DNA from: Micromonospora okii
Lineage (GTDB): Bacteria; Actinomycetota; Actinomycetes; Mycobacteriales; Micromonosporaceae
NCBI RefSeq assembly: GCF_020884795.1
Contig: NZ_BBZF01000021.1
Span: 210,507 to 274,506, forward strand
DNA length: 64,000 nucleotides
Direction of reading: 5' to 3'
Shown here: positions 29,801-36,600 of the stretch, piece after piece
Layout: the number at the start of each line of letters is the position of its first letter
Position numbering within the stretch: the stretch's first letter is position 1
The notes under the pieces: model-generated
The model's input: the letters and a program-made list of their open reading frames with translations, nothing else
Databases searched by the model: none
Told to the model about the DNA's origin: nothing
Program-made: the position numbers and the translations under genes

Positions 29801-32800
29801 ACCCGGGTGGTCAGTGCCAGCGGGCCGTCGTCGTCGCCGACGGCGTGCAGCACGGCCGTGGCGGGCGCGGGGGCGTTGCGGGTCAGGGCCGCCACGTCGT
29901 CCGCCGTGGCCACCGCCGCCCACGACGCCGTCGGCTCGCCCGTGGCCGGGGGCAGCTCGGCCCACTCCACCCGGAACAGCGAGTCGCGGCTCTCCGCCGC
30001 CGCCGTCTCGAGCTGTTCGGCGGAGACCGGCAGCGACACCAGCGAGTCCATCGTCACGACCGGGGCGCCGGTATCGTCGGCGGCCTGGAACGACAACGCG
30101 TCCGGCCCGGCCGGCGCGACCCGCACGCGCAGCGCCGACGCGCCCACGGCGTGCAGCACCAACCCGTTCCACGCGAACGGCAGCACCTGGCGGTCGTCGT
30201 CGGGGTTGGCGAAGGCGTTGGTGTGCAGGGCGGCGTCCAGCAGCGCCGGGTGCAGGCCGAAGCTGCCGGCGTCCTCCCGGTGGTCGTCGGGGAGCGAGAC
30301 CTCGGCGAACACCTCGTCGCCGCGCCGCCACACCGCGCGCAGCCCCTGGAACGCGGGCCCGTAGGCGTAGCCGCGCTCGACGAGGTCGGCGTAGAAGCCC
30401 TCGATGTCGACCTGCCGCACGCCCTGCGGCGGCCACGCGGTGAAGTCGAATGCCGCCCCCGTCGACGTCGCCGGGGTGGTCGCCAGGAGACCGGCGGCGT
30501 GCCGCGTCCACACCTCCGCCTCGTCCTCGCGCAGCGAGTACACGGCCACCGGGCGCGACCCGGTGGCCCCCGGTGCGCCGACGGCGACCTGGAGCCGCAC
30601 GCCGCCGCGCTCGGGCAGCACCAGCGGCGCCTCGATCACGAGTTCTTCCAGGACGCCGAAGCCGAACTCGTCACCCGCCCGGATGGCGAGGTCGACGTAG
30701 ACGGTGCCGGGGATGAGCACCACGCCGCCGATCGCGTGGTCGGCGAGCCACGGGTGCGTGCGCAGCGACAGCCGCGAGGTGAAGACCAGCCCGTCGGACT
30801 GCGGCAGCGGCACCACGGCGCCCAGCAGCGGGTGGTCGGCCCCGACCAGGCCCAACGACGCCGCGTCGGTGACCGAGTCGCCCATGTGCAGCCAGTAGTG
30901 CTGGTGGTCGAACGCGTACGTCGGCAGGTCGACGCGCGCCGAGGCCGCCCCGGCGGGCAGGACCGCGGCCCAGTCGACGGCGACGCCCCGGACGAACAGC
31001 TCGGCCATGGACGTCAGCAGCCGCCGCAGCCCGCCGTCGTCGCGGCGCAGCGACCCGGTCGCCACGACGTCGGCACCGCTGTGGTCGACGATTCCGGCGA
31101 TCGGCTGGACCAGCACCGGGTGGGCGCTGACCTCCACGAACACCCCGTGCCCCTGGTCGATCAGCTCCGCGATCGCCGGCCCGAACCGCACCTGGCCGCG
31201 CAGGTTCCGGTACCAGTAACCGCCGTCGACCACCCCGGCCTCGCCGATCCACTCCCCCGTGACGGTGGAGTAGAAGGGCACCTGCGGGGCCTTCGCGTCG
31301 AGGCCGGCCAGCGCCTCGGCGAGCGCGTCGCGGATGTCCTCGACGTGCCGGCTGTGGGAGGCGTAGTCCACCGCGACCCGCCGCACCCGCACGCCCTGGT
31401 CGTCCAGCGCGTCGAGGGCCTCGTCCAGCGCCTCGGCGTCGCCGGCGATCACCACCGACGACGGCCCGTTGACCGCCGCGACCTCGACCCGGCCCGCCCA
31501 CCGCGCCAGCCGCTCGGCCGCCTCGTCCTCGGGCAGCGCCACCGACGCCATCCCGCCGCGACCGGACAGCGTCGCGGCGATGGCCTGGCTGCGCAGCGCC
31601 ACCACCCGCGCCGCGTCCTGCAACGACAGCGCGCCCGCCACGCACGCCGCCGCGATCTCACCCTGCGAGTGACCCACCACCGCGTCGGGAACCACGCCCA
31701 CCGACGACCAGACCGCCGCCAGGCCCACCATCACCGCGAAGCTCGCCGGCTGCACCACGTCGACCCGCTCCAGCAGGTCGGGCTCGGCGTCGCCACGCAG
31801 CACGTCCACCAGCGACCAGTCGACCCACCGCCCCAGGGCGTCGGCGCACTCGGCGATCCGCTCCGCGAAAACCGGCGAGGAGTCCAGCAGCTCCCGGCCC
31901 ATGCCGACCCACTGCGTGCCCTGGCCCGGGAACACCCAGACGACCTTGCCGGGCACGCCCGAGCCGGTGACCAGGCCGGGCGCGGTCTCGCCGCGCGCCA
32001 GCGCGCCCAGCCCGGTCGACGCCTCCTCGGCGGAGGCCGCGACCACCACGGCCCGCTCGCCGAGCACCGCCCGGCCCGACGCCAGCGTCCCCGCCACGTG
32101 GGCCAGGGGCACGTCGGTGGCGTCGTCGAGGAACGCCGCGAGCCGGCCCGCCTGCGCGGCCAGGGACGTGGCGGTGCCGGCCGACACCACCAGCGGTACG
32201 ACCCCGGTGGGGGTCGACTCCGCCGGGGCCGGGGCCGCCTCGTCCTGCGGGGCCTCCTCCAGGATCAGGTGCGCGTTCGTGCCGCTGGCGCCGAACGCGG
32301 ACACCCCGGCCCGGCGCGGGCGACCGTTGCGCCGCCACGGCCGGGCCTCGGTCAACAGCTCCACCGCGCCGGCGGTCCAGTCCACCTGCGGGGTGGGCGC
32401 GTCGATGTGCCGGGTGGCCGGGAGGACCTCGTGCCGCAGCGCCTGCACCGTCTTGATCACGCCGGCGACGCCGGAGGCCGCCTGCGTGTGCCCGATGATC
32501 GACTTGACCGAGCCGAGCCACAGCGGCTGCTGCGGGTCGCGGCCCTGCCCGTACGTGGCCAGCAGCGCCTGCGCCTCGATCGGGTCGCCCAGCACCGTGC
32601 CCGTGCCGTGCCCCTCGACCGCGTCCACCTCCGCCGGCGACAGCCCCGCGGCGGCCAGCGCGTTGCCGATGACCCGCCGCTGCGACGGCCCGTTCGGGGC
32701 GGTCAGGCCGTTGGACGCGCCGTCCTGGTTCACCGCGCTGCCCCGGATCACCGCCAGCACCTGGTGCCCGCGCTCCCGGGCCACCGACAGGCGCTCCAGC

Positions 32801-33633
32801 AGCAGCACACCCACGCCCTCGGCCCAGCTGGAGCCGTCGGCGCCCGCCGCGTAGGACTTGCAGCGCCCGTCGAAGGCGAGCCCCCGCTGGCGGGCGAAGC
32901 CGACGAACCCGCCCGGCGTGGCCATGACCGTCGCGCCGCCGGCCAGCGCCATCGAGCACTCGCCCCGGCGTAGCGCCTGCGCGGCCAGGTGGATGGCCAC
33001 CAGCGACGACGAGCACATCGTGTCGACGGTGACCGCCGGGCCTTCGAGCCCGAGGGTGTACGCGACCCGGCCGGAGGCGACGCCGCCCGCCGTGCCCAGG
33101 GCACGTTCCAGGCTGAGAAACCCCTCGAAGCCGCTGAGGTCGGGGGCGTAGTCCTGGTGCACGATGCCGGCGAAGACCCCGATGTCGCTGCCCCGCACCG
33201 AGTGCGGGTCGATACCGGCGCGCTCGAAGGTCTCCCAGGACACCTCGAGCAGTTGGCGCTGCTGCGGGTCCATCGCCAGGGCCTCGCGCGGCGAGATGCC
33301 GAAGAAGGCGGCGTCGAACTGCGCGGCGTCGTGCAGGAAGGCGCCCTCCCGCACGTACGTGGTGCCGGGGTTGTCCGGGTCCGGGTGGTAGAGCCCCTCC
33401 AGGTCCCAGCCCCGGTCGGTGGGGAAGCCGGTGTAGACGTCGGTGCCCTCGGTCACCACCCGCCACAGGTCCTCAGGGTTGCGGATGCCCCCGGCGTAGC
33501 GGCAGGCCATGGAGACGATCGCGATGGGCTCCGCGGCTGCGGCGGCGAGGGACCGGTTCTCCTGCTGAAGCCGGGCGTTCTCCTTCAGCGAGGCACGCAG
33601 TGCCTGGACGATCTGGTCGTCTGGCGCCGACAT
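17833..33633 (-). CDS. rifB: Type I modular PKS, RifB-like (modules 4, 5 and 6)
   Basis: 5266 residues, three KS-AT-DH-KR-ACP modules. Module 4: KS4 (DTMCSSS near 208, KSIIGH near 375), AT4 (YASH near 758), DH4 intact (near 966 and 1136), KR4 (TGGTGSLG near 1394, LDD), ACP4 near 1699. Module 5: KS5 near 1933, AT5 (YASH near 2479), DH5 near 2683, KR5 (SGAGALG near 3111, IDAG), ACP5 near 3421. Module 6: KS6 near 3654, AT6 (YGSH near 4204), DH6 near 4409, KR6 (SGAGALG near 4838, FDDG), ACP6 near 5139, then a C-terminal docking domain. All three ATs look methylmalonyl-specific. This equals RifB. In rifamycin only DH4 of these three acts. KS4, which receives the RifA product around the stage of naphthalene ring closure, is the most divergent KS here. 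Start ATG 33631-33633 has GGAGG 7 nt upstream; the stop is TAG. Confidence 0.93.
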   Translation of the reverse strand: MSAPDDQIVQALRASLKENARLQQENRSLAAAAAEPIAIVSMACRYAGGIRNPEDLWRVVTEGTDVYTGFPTDRGWDLEGLYHPDPDNPGTTYVREGAFLHDAAQFDAAFFGISPREALAMDPQQRQLLEVSWETFERAGIDPHSVRGSDIGVFAGIVHQDYAPDLSGFEGFLSLERALGTAGGVASGRVAYTLGLEGPAVTVDTMCSSSLVAIHLAAQALRRGECSMALAGGATVMATPGGFVGFARQRGLAFDGRCKSYAAGADGSSWAEGVGVLLLERLSVARERGHQVLAVIRGSAVNQDGASNGLTAPNGPSQRRVIGNALAAAGLSPAEVDAVEGHGTGTVLGDPIEAQALLATYGQGRDPQQPLWLGSVKSIIGHTQAASGVAGVIKTVQALRHEVLPATRHIDAPTPQVDWTAGAVELLTEARPWRRNGRPRRAGVSAFGASGTNAHLILEEAPQDEAAPAPAESTPTGVVPLVVSAGTATSLAAQAGRLAAFLDDATDVPLAHVAGTLASGRAVLGERAVVVAASAEEASTGLGALARGETAPGLVTGSGVPGKVVWVFPGQGTQWVGMGRELLDSSPVFAERIAECADALGRWVDWSLVDVLRGDAEPDLLERVDVVQPASFAVMVGLAAVWSSVGVVPDAVVGHSQGEIAAACVAGALSLQDAARVVALRSQAIAATLSGRGGMASVALPEDEAAERLARWAGRVEVAAVNGPSSVVIAGDAEALDEALDALDDQGVRVRRVAVDYASHSRHVEDIRDALAEALAGLDAKAPQVPFYSTVTGEWIGEAGVVDGGYWYRNLRGQVRFGPAIAELIDQGHGVFVEVSAHPVLVQPIAGIVDHSGADVVATGSLRRDDGGLRRLLTSMAELFVRGVAVDWAAVLPAGAASARVDLPTYAFDHQHYWLHMGDSVTDAASLGLVGADHPLLGAVVPLPQSDGLVFTSRLSLRTHPWLADHAIGGVVLIPGTVYVDLAIRAGDEFGFGVLEELVIEAPLVLPERGGVRLQVAVGAPGATGSRPVAVYSLREDEAEVWTRHAAGLLATTPATSTGAAFDFTAWPPQGVRQVDIEGFYADLVERGYAYGPAFQGLRAVWRRGDEVFAEVSLPDDHREDAGSFGLHPALLDAALHTNAFANPDDDRQVLPFAWNGLVLHAVGASALRVRVAPAGPDALSFQAADDTGAPVVTMDSLVSLPVSAEQLETAAAESRDSLFRVEWAELPPATGEPTASWAAVATADDVAALTRNAPAPATAVLHAVGDDDGPLALTTRVLAVVQAWLTGDGLADSRLVVVTRGAAPAGDGAVRDPAGAAVWGLVRAAQAENPERIVLVDTDPAGTDPMLGAALATGEPQIAVRGTALLAPRLAHAGGQAPDAPAVFRPDGTVLVTGGTGSLGAVLARHLVSRHGVRRLVLAGRRGVAAEGVAELVAELAGSGADVAVAACDVSDREQVAALLAAHRPTAVVHLAGVLDDGVIGALTPERLAGVFAPKVDAVRHLDELTRDTDLDAFVVFSSAAALMGSAGQGNYAAANAYLDGLMAQRRAAGLPGLSLAWGLWEQATGLTAHLSAVDQARMSRGGVLAMTPDEGVALFDVGLHADQALLVPIKLDLRTMRTQAAAGGDVPHLLRGLVRVGRRTARASAGDSGSLVRRLAGLAPEEQEKLLVGIVQAEATAVLGFSGPELAQGTRKFTEIGFDSLTAVELRNRLSAATGVKLPATLVFDYPTPVALAGYLRDELGDTVADAPATVAVAADPDEPIAIVGMACRLPGGVTDPDDLWRMVAEGREGMSPFPDDRGWDLDGLFDPDPDRPGTSYTRQGGFLQGAGLFDAGFFGISPREALAMDPQQRLLLEASWEALERAGVDPTTAHGGDVGVFSGVSIHDYLESLSNMPAELEGFVTTATAGSVASGRVSYVFGFEGPAMTVDTACSSSLVAMHLAAQALRSGECSLALAGGVAVMGSPIGVLGMSRQRGLAEDGRCKAFSSDADGTVLSEGVAVVVLERLSVARERGHRVLAVIRGSAVNQDGASNGLTAPNGPSQQRVIRAALANAGLTPADVDAVEAHGTGTALGDPIEAQALLATYGRGRDAERPLWLGSLKSNIGHTQAAAGAASVIKMVQALRHDVLPPTLHVAAPTDQVDWSAGAVELLTEARDWARDGRPRRVGVSSFGISGTNAHMIIEEAPAEDAPVVPAQDGPDGVVPLVVSARSAASLAGQAGRLAEFLTDAGEVPLRRVAGALLSTRALLGDRAVVVAGATEEALAGLGALARGERGAGVVTGSVGAPGRLVWVFPGQGTQWVGMGRELLDSSPVFAERIAECAAALEPFVDWSLVDVLRGDAEADLTDRVDVLQPASFAVMVGLAAVWASVGVVPDAVVGHSQGEIAAACVAGALPLADAARVVALRSQAIAARLSGRGGMASVALSPDEAEARLAPWGGRVEVAAVNGPSSVVIAGDAEALAEAVEALGGRRVAVDYASHTRHVEDIRDTLAEALTGIDAQAPVVPFYSTVTGEWVRDAGVVDGDYWYRNLRNQVRFGPAVADLIAQGHGVFVEVSAHPVLVQPITDVVDGAEADAVVTGTLRRDDGGLRRLLTSMAELFVRGVAVDWSGVLPPVTGRVDLPTYAFDHEHYWLRPPVAADAPSLGLAGVDHPLLGAVVPLPQSDGLVVTSRMSVRTHPWLAEHAVGGVVVVPGAGLVELAVRAGDEAGCPVLDELVVGTPLVLPAHGGVRVQIALSGPAENGTRTVDVYSRREDAAGDGWTRHATGVLSATSPAAEPVDLAAWPPPGARPVDTGELYAELAERGHAYGPSFRAVRAAWRRGEEVFVEVALPEERGAEAAGFGIHPVLLDAALHPALLATDDDGRAPRQPLDWHGLALHAVGASALRVRLASAGADAVSLVAADDTGGLVVTADSLGLRALPAGPSDAAGTGPALADSLFRVDWAELPAGPAAPAPSWVAVDTADDVAALTDAPTAVVLEAAGETDALAATSRVLAVVQTWLAGAASEESRLVVVTRGAVPAGDGAVTDPAAAAVWGLVRAAQGENPDRIVLLDLDPAAAEGPEVVLGAALATDEPQIAVRGATLSVPRLARATPAADAPAAFGPDSTVLVSGAGALGALVARRLVARHGVRRLVLSSRRGPAAEGAAELVAELTGQGAEVTVVACDAAYRDQVAALLAEHRPTAVVHTAGVIDAGVIETVTPEKLARVFAPKVDAVRHLDELTREVDLTAFVVYSSVSAVFMGAGSGSYAAANAFLDGLMAHRRSLGLPGLSLAWGLWDQSTGMAANTDELTRARMNRRGGLQLMTQAEGMELFDAALGAEQALLVPAKLDLRGVRADASAGGAVPHMLRGLVRAGRRQARSGGVGGGRGRLAERLAGLTPADQLTLLLDLVRGQVAAVLGHSGAGAVRADAAFKDAGFDSLTSVELRNRLREATGLKLPATLVFDHPNPQALARHLRDELGDAAPATTAPTVTAADPDEPIAIVGMACRLPGGVAGPEDLWRLVAERRDAVSGFPTDRGWDLEGLFDPDPERPGTSYTDRGGFLHEAGLFDAGFFGISPREALAMDPQQRLLLETSWEALEATGVDATSLKGSDVGVFTGVFGQGYVAPGASVVTPELEGFAGTGGSSSVASGRVSYVFGFEGPAITIDTACSSSLVAIHLAAQALRSGECSMALAGGATVMANPGAFVEFSRQRGLAVDGRCKAFAAAADGTGWAEGVGVVVLERLSVARERGHTILAVLRGSAVNQDGASNGLTAPNGPSQQRVIRRALANAGLAPSEVDVVEAHGTGTALGDPIEAQALLAAYGQDREPGRPLWLGSLKSNIGHAQAAAGVAGVIKVVQALRHGVLPATLHVDAPTPEVDWSAGAVELLTEARDWPREGRPRRAGVSAFGVSGTNAHLILEEAPPQDVAPEPGEDDSPDVLPVVVSARSTASLAAQAGRLAAYLDGDDEVPLARVAGALVSGRAALTERAVVVAGSRAEATTGLAALARGEGAAGVVTGRAGSPGKVVWVFPGQGTQWVGMGRELLETSPVFAERIAECAAALAPWVDWSLIEVLRGEAGPELLDRVDVLQPASFAMMVGLAAVWRSYGLRPDAVVGHSQGEIAAACVAGALSLPDAARVVALRSQAIGRVLSGRGGMASVALGEDEAVPRLTPWADRVQVAAVNSPGSVVVAGEARALDEALEALAGDGVRVRRVAVDYGSHTSEVEAIHDLLAETLAGVRAQAPTVPFYSTVTREWIRDAGVVDGGYWYRNLRGQVRFGPAVADLVAQDHGVFVEVSAHPVLVQPISEIVDDAEAVVTCTLRRDDGGLRRLLTSMAELYVRGVAVDLGGVLPPVTGHVDLPTYAFDHRHYWLRQPTDSVTDAASLGQAAADHPLLGAVVHLPQSDGLVFTSLLSLRSHPWLADHAVGGVVILPGSGLVELAVRAGDEAGCSVLDELVIEAPLVVPESGGVRVQVALGGPGEHGARTVEVYSRRDGGTGAWTRNATGLLSATPGGGTEFDFTAWPPRDAEPVDVGTFYTDLAERGYGYGPAFQGLRAVWRRGDEVYAEAALPEELRAEAGRFGVHPALLDAALQAATAGADAREPGEAVLAFAWNGFALHAAGATALRVRLAPHGPEALRVEAADGTGGPVLTMDSLVSRPVSAAQLGAAATDVRDAVYRVDWTELPATAAEPVPSWAAVATADDVAALTLGDEVPPVAVVDAVGDDGPLAVTSRVLDVARAWLAAPRLDESRLVVRTRGAVPAGGDHLLTDPAAAAVWGLVRSAQAENPDRIVLLDVDPTAEAGAEPVLAAGEPQLAVRGATLSVPRLARATGRLRDEPVVFRAGGTVLVSGAGALGVLVARHLVARHGVRRLVLSSRRGPAAEGAAELVAELTGSGAEVTVVACDMSDRDQVAALLAEHRPTAVVHTAGVFDDGVIGGLTPQRLAGVFAPKVDAVRHLDELTRGTDLDAFVVFSSVAGVVGGGGQGSYAAANAYLDAAMSHRRAAGLPGLSLAWGLWERSTGMAAHLSVVDHARASRGGVLELTRAEGLDMFDLALRADEALLVPIKLDPAVMRADVAAGGAVPSLLRGLVRPGRQQARAAAAPDDGLARRLAGLAPVDQEALLLDVVRAQVAVVLGHASPEDVRPDMAFKDVGFDSLTSVELRNRLREATGLKLPPTLVFDYPNPLVLAGHLRAQLRPDDAAPAAGNGTAADEARLRQALASVPLDRLRAAGLVDALLELADTGAPDDGDGNGAGDERAIADLDVDDLVELALGGE

Positions 33634-33667
33634 ATGTCATCCTCCACGATTCGTTCACCATTGGTGG

Positions 33668-36600
33668 TCAGCTCGCGCTGCCCAGGGCCCGTTGCACGAG
33701 CCCGGCGATGTCCAGTTCGTCGATCAGTTCCGCGTCGTCCGCCGCCGCGGGTGGTGACGCCTGCGGCGCGGCCCCGTCCGCGTCGGCCAGGCCGAGCAGG
33801 GTCTCCAGCACGCCGGCCTCTTTGAACCGGGCGATCGGCACGGACGCGAGGGCCCGGCGCAGGTCGTCCTCGCGGCCGGCCAGGTCGTCCTCGGGCTCCC
33901 GGAGAAGCTCGGCGCGCAGGTAGCCGACCAGCGCCTCCGGCGTGGGATAGTCGAAGATCAGCGTGGCGGGCAGGCGCAGCCCGGTGGCCGCGTGCAGGCT
34001 GTTGCGGAGGTTGACGGCGGCCAGCGAGTCGAAGCCGACCTCCTGGAACGCCTGGCGCGGGCCGATGCCCTCCGCGCCGCCGTGGCCGAGGACGGTCGAG
34101 GCGTGCCCCCGGACCAGCCGGAGCAGGATGCGGTTCTGCTCGCTGTCGGAGACCGCCCGCAGGGAGTCGGCGAGGGACGCGGCGGTGTCGCCGTTCTCGC
34201 CGTCGGGCTGCGACGCCGCCAGGGCGGCCTTCGCCTCGGGCAGGTCGGCGAAGAGCGGGCTGGGGCGGACCGAGGTGAAGGCGGGGATGAAGGCCCCCCA
34301 GTCCATGTCGACCACGGCCACGAACTTCTCGTTGCCCCGCACCGCCTGCACCATCGCGGTCACCGCCAGCGGGGGCGCGATCGGCAGGACGCCCCGGCGG
34401 CGGAGCTGGGCCAGCGCGGCCTCGTCCATGCCCACGCCGACCTCGTCCAGCGCGCCCCACCCGATCGAGGTGGCCCGCAGGCCCCGGGCGCGACGCCACT
34501 CGACGAGGGCGTCGAGCACCGAGTTCGCCGCACCGGACGGGCCCTGGCCGCCGCCGCCCCAGACGCCGGCGATGGACGAGAACACCACGAACGCGTCGAG
34601 CGGGGTGTCCTCGAACAGCTCGTCGAGCCACATCGCGGTGTCGACCTTGACCGCGAACACTCCGGCGAGATCCCGTTCGCCGGTGTCGTCCACGGAGCTG
34701 GTCTGCGTGATGTCGGCGGCGTGCACGACGGCCGTGAGCGGCTGCTCCGGGGGCGTCGCGGTGAGCAGCGCGGCGAGCGCGTCCCGGTCGCCGTCGGCGC
34801 AGGACTCCACGGCGGTGTCGAGGCCGAGCCCGGCCAGCTCGGCGCGCAGCTCCGCCACGCTGTCGCCGGGCGCGTGGGCGGTGGTGGTGACGACGAGTCG
34901 TTCGGCGCCGGAGTGCGCGAGCCAGATCGAGGCGTGCCGGCCGAGCCCCTCGGCACCGCCGGTGACCAGGACGGTGCCCCGGGGGGTCCAACCGCTGTCG
35001 CCCGCCGGCTCCGGCGCGGGCTTGCGGGCCAGCCGCCTGCCGTAGACGCCGGACCGGCGGACCGCGATCTGGTCCTCGCCGGCGGCGCCGTTGAGCACGC
35101 CGAGCAGGTACTGGGCGGTGCGGGGGTCGCTCGTCGCGGGCAGGTCCACCAGGCCGCCCCACCGGTCGGGGCGCTCCAGCGCGACGGCGCGACCCAGGCC
35201 CCACACCGCCGCCTGGGCGGGTGCGGTGAGGGCGTCCTGGATGCCGATGTTCACCGCGCCCCGGGTCACGCACCACAGCGGTGCGGTGGCGTTACCGTCG
35301 CCGAGGGCCTGGACGAGCGTGAGCGTCGTGGCCGCGACCACGGTCGGGTCCTGGGTACGCCCGTCCAGGGCGAGCAGGGAGAGCACGCCGGTCAGGTCGT
35401 GCGTCGCCAGGACGTCGGTCAGCCGTTCGGCGAGTCGTTCCCGGCTGCGGTCCTCGTCGCCGACCTCCAGCAGGACCATGCCGAGCCCCTGTTCGGCCAG
35501 CTCGGCGAGGAGGGCGTCGTCCTGCCGCGTCGAGGGCACGACGACGAGCCATCGCCCGCCGGGCACGCCGGTCACCTCGCGGTCGAGCGGCTGCCAGGTG
35601 ACGTGGTAGCGCAGCTTCTCGGCGGTCGAGCTCTCGCGGCGCTTCTCCCGCCAGTCCGCGAGCACGGGGACGAGGGTGTCCAGGGCGGCGCGCTGGTCGG
35701 TCGCGGCCGTCCCCAGCAGCGCGGCGAGGGAGTCCAGGTCGGCGTGCTCGACGGCGGCCCAGAAGTCGGAGTCCGCGCCCTCGCCGTCCGGGTCGGTGGT
35801 CGCGTCGGCCTCGTGCAGCCAGTAGTGCTGGCGGTCGAAGGCGTACGTGGGCAGGTCGACCCGCGCCGACACCGGCGGCAGGAGCGCGGCCCAGTCCACG
35901 GCGACGCCCCGCACGAACAGCTCCGCCATCGACAGCAACAGCCGCCGCAGCCCACCGTCGTCGCGGCGCAGCGAACCCGTCGCCACCACCTGACCGACCT
36001 CGGCGATCGACTGCACCAGCACCGGATGGGCGCTGACCTCCACGAACACCCCGAAACCCTGACCGGCCAGGGCCGCCACCGCCGGCCCGAACCCCACCCG
36101 ACTGCGCAGGTTCCGATACCAGTAGCCCCCGTCGACCACCCCAACGTCCGCGACCCACTCCCCCGTCACCGTGGAGTAGAACGGCACCTCGGGCGCCGAT
36201 GCGGAGATCCCCGCCAGCGTCTCCGCCAGGGTGTCGCGGAGGTCCTCGACGTGCCGGCTGTGCGAGGCGTAGTCCACGGCCACGCGCCGGACCCGCGCGC
36301 CCTGGCCCTCCAACGCGCTCAGGGCCTCGTCCAACGCCTCGGCGTCACCGGCGATCACCACCGACGACGGCCCGTTCACGGCCGCCACCTCGACCCGGCC
36401 CGCCCAGGTTTCCAACCGGGGGGCCACGTCCTCCTCGGACAACGCCACCGACGCCATCCCACCGCGACCCGACAGCGTCCCCGCGATGGCCCGACTCCGC
36501 AACGCCACCACCCGCGCCGCGTCGTCCAGGGACAACGCGCCGGCCACGCACGCCGCCGCGATCTCCCCCTGCGAGTGACCCACCACCGCATCCGGCCGCA

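Noticed and set aside
19918..32973. A plus-strand open frame of about 4350 codons opposite rifB, and similar frames of 1700-3300 codons opposite the other PKS genes
   Set aside because: These are antisense shadows of very GC-rich genes: the products are Arg/His/Gly/Pro-rich, have no domain motifs and no ribosome sites.
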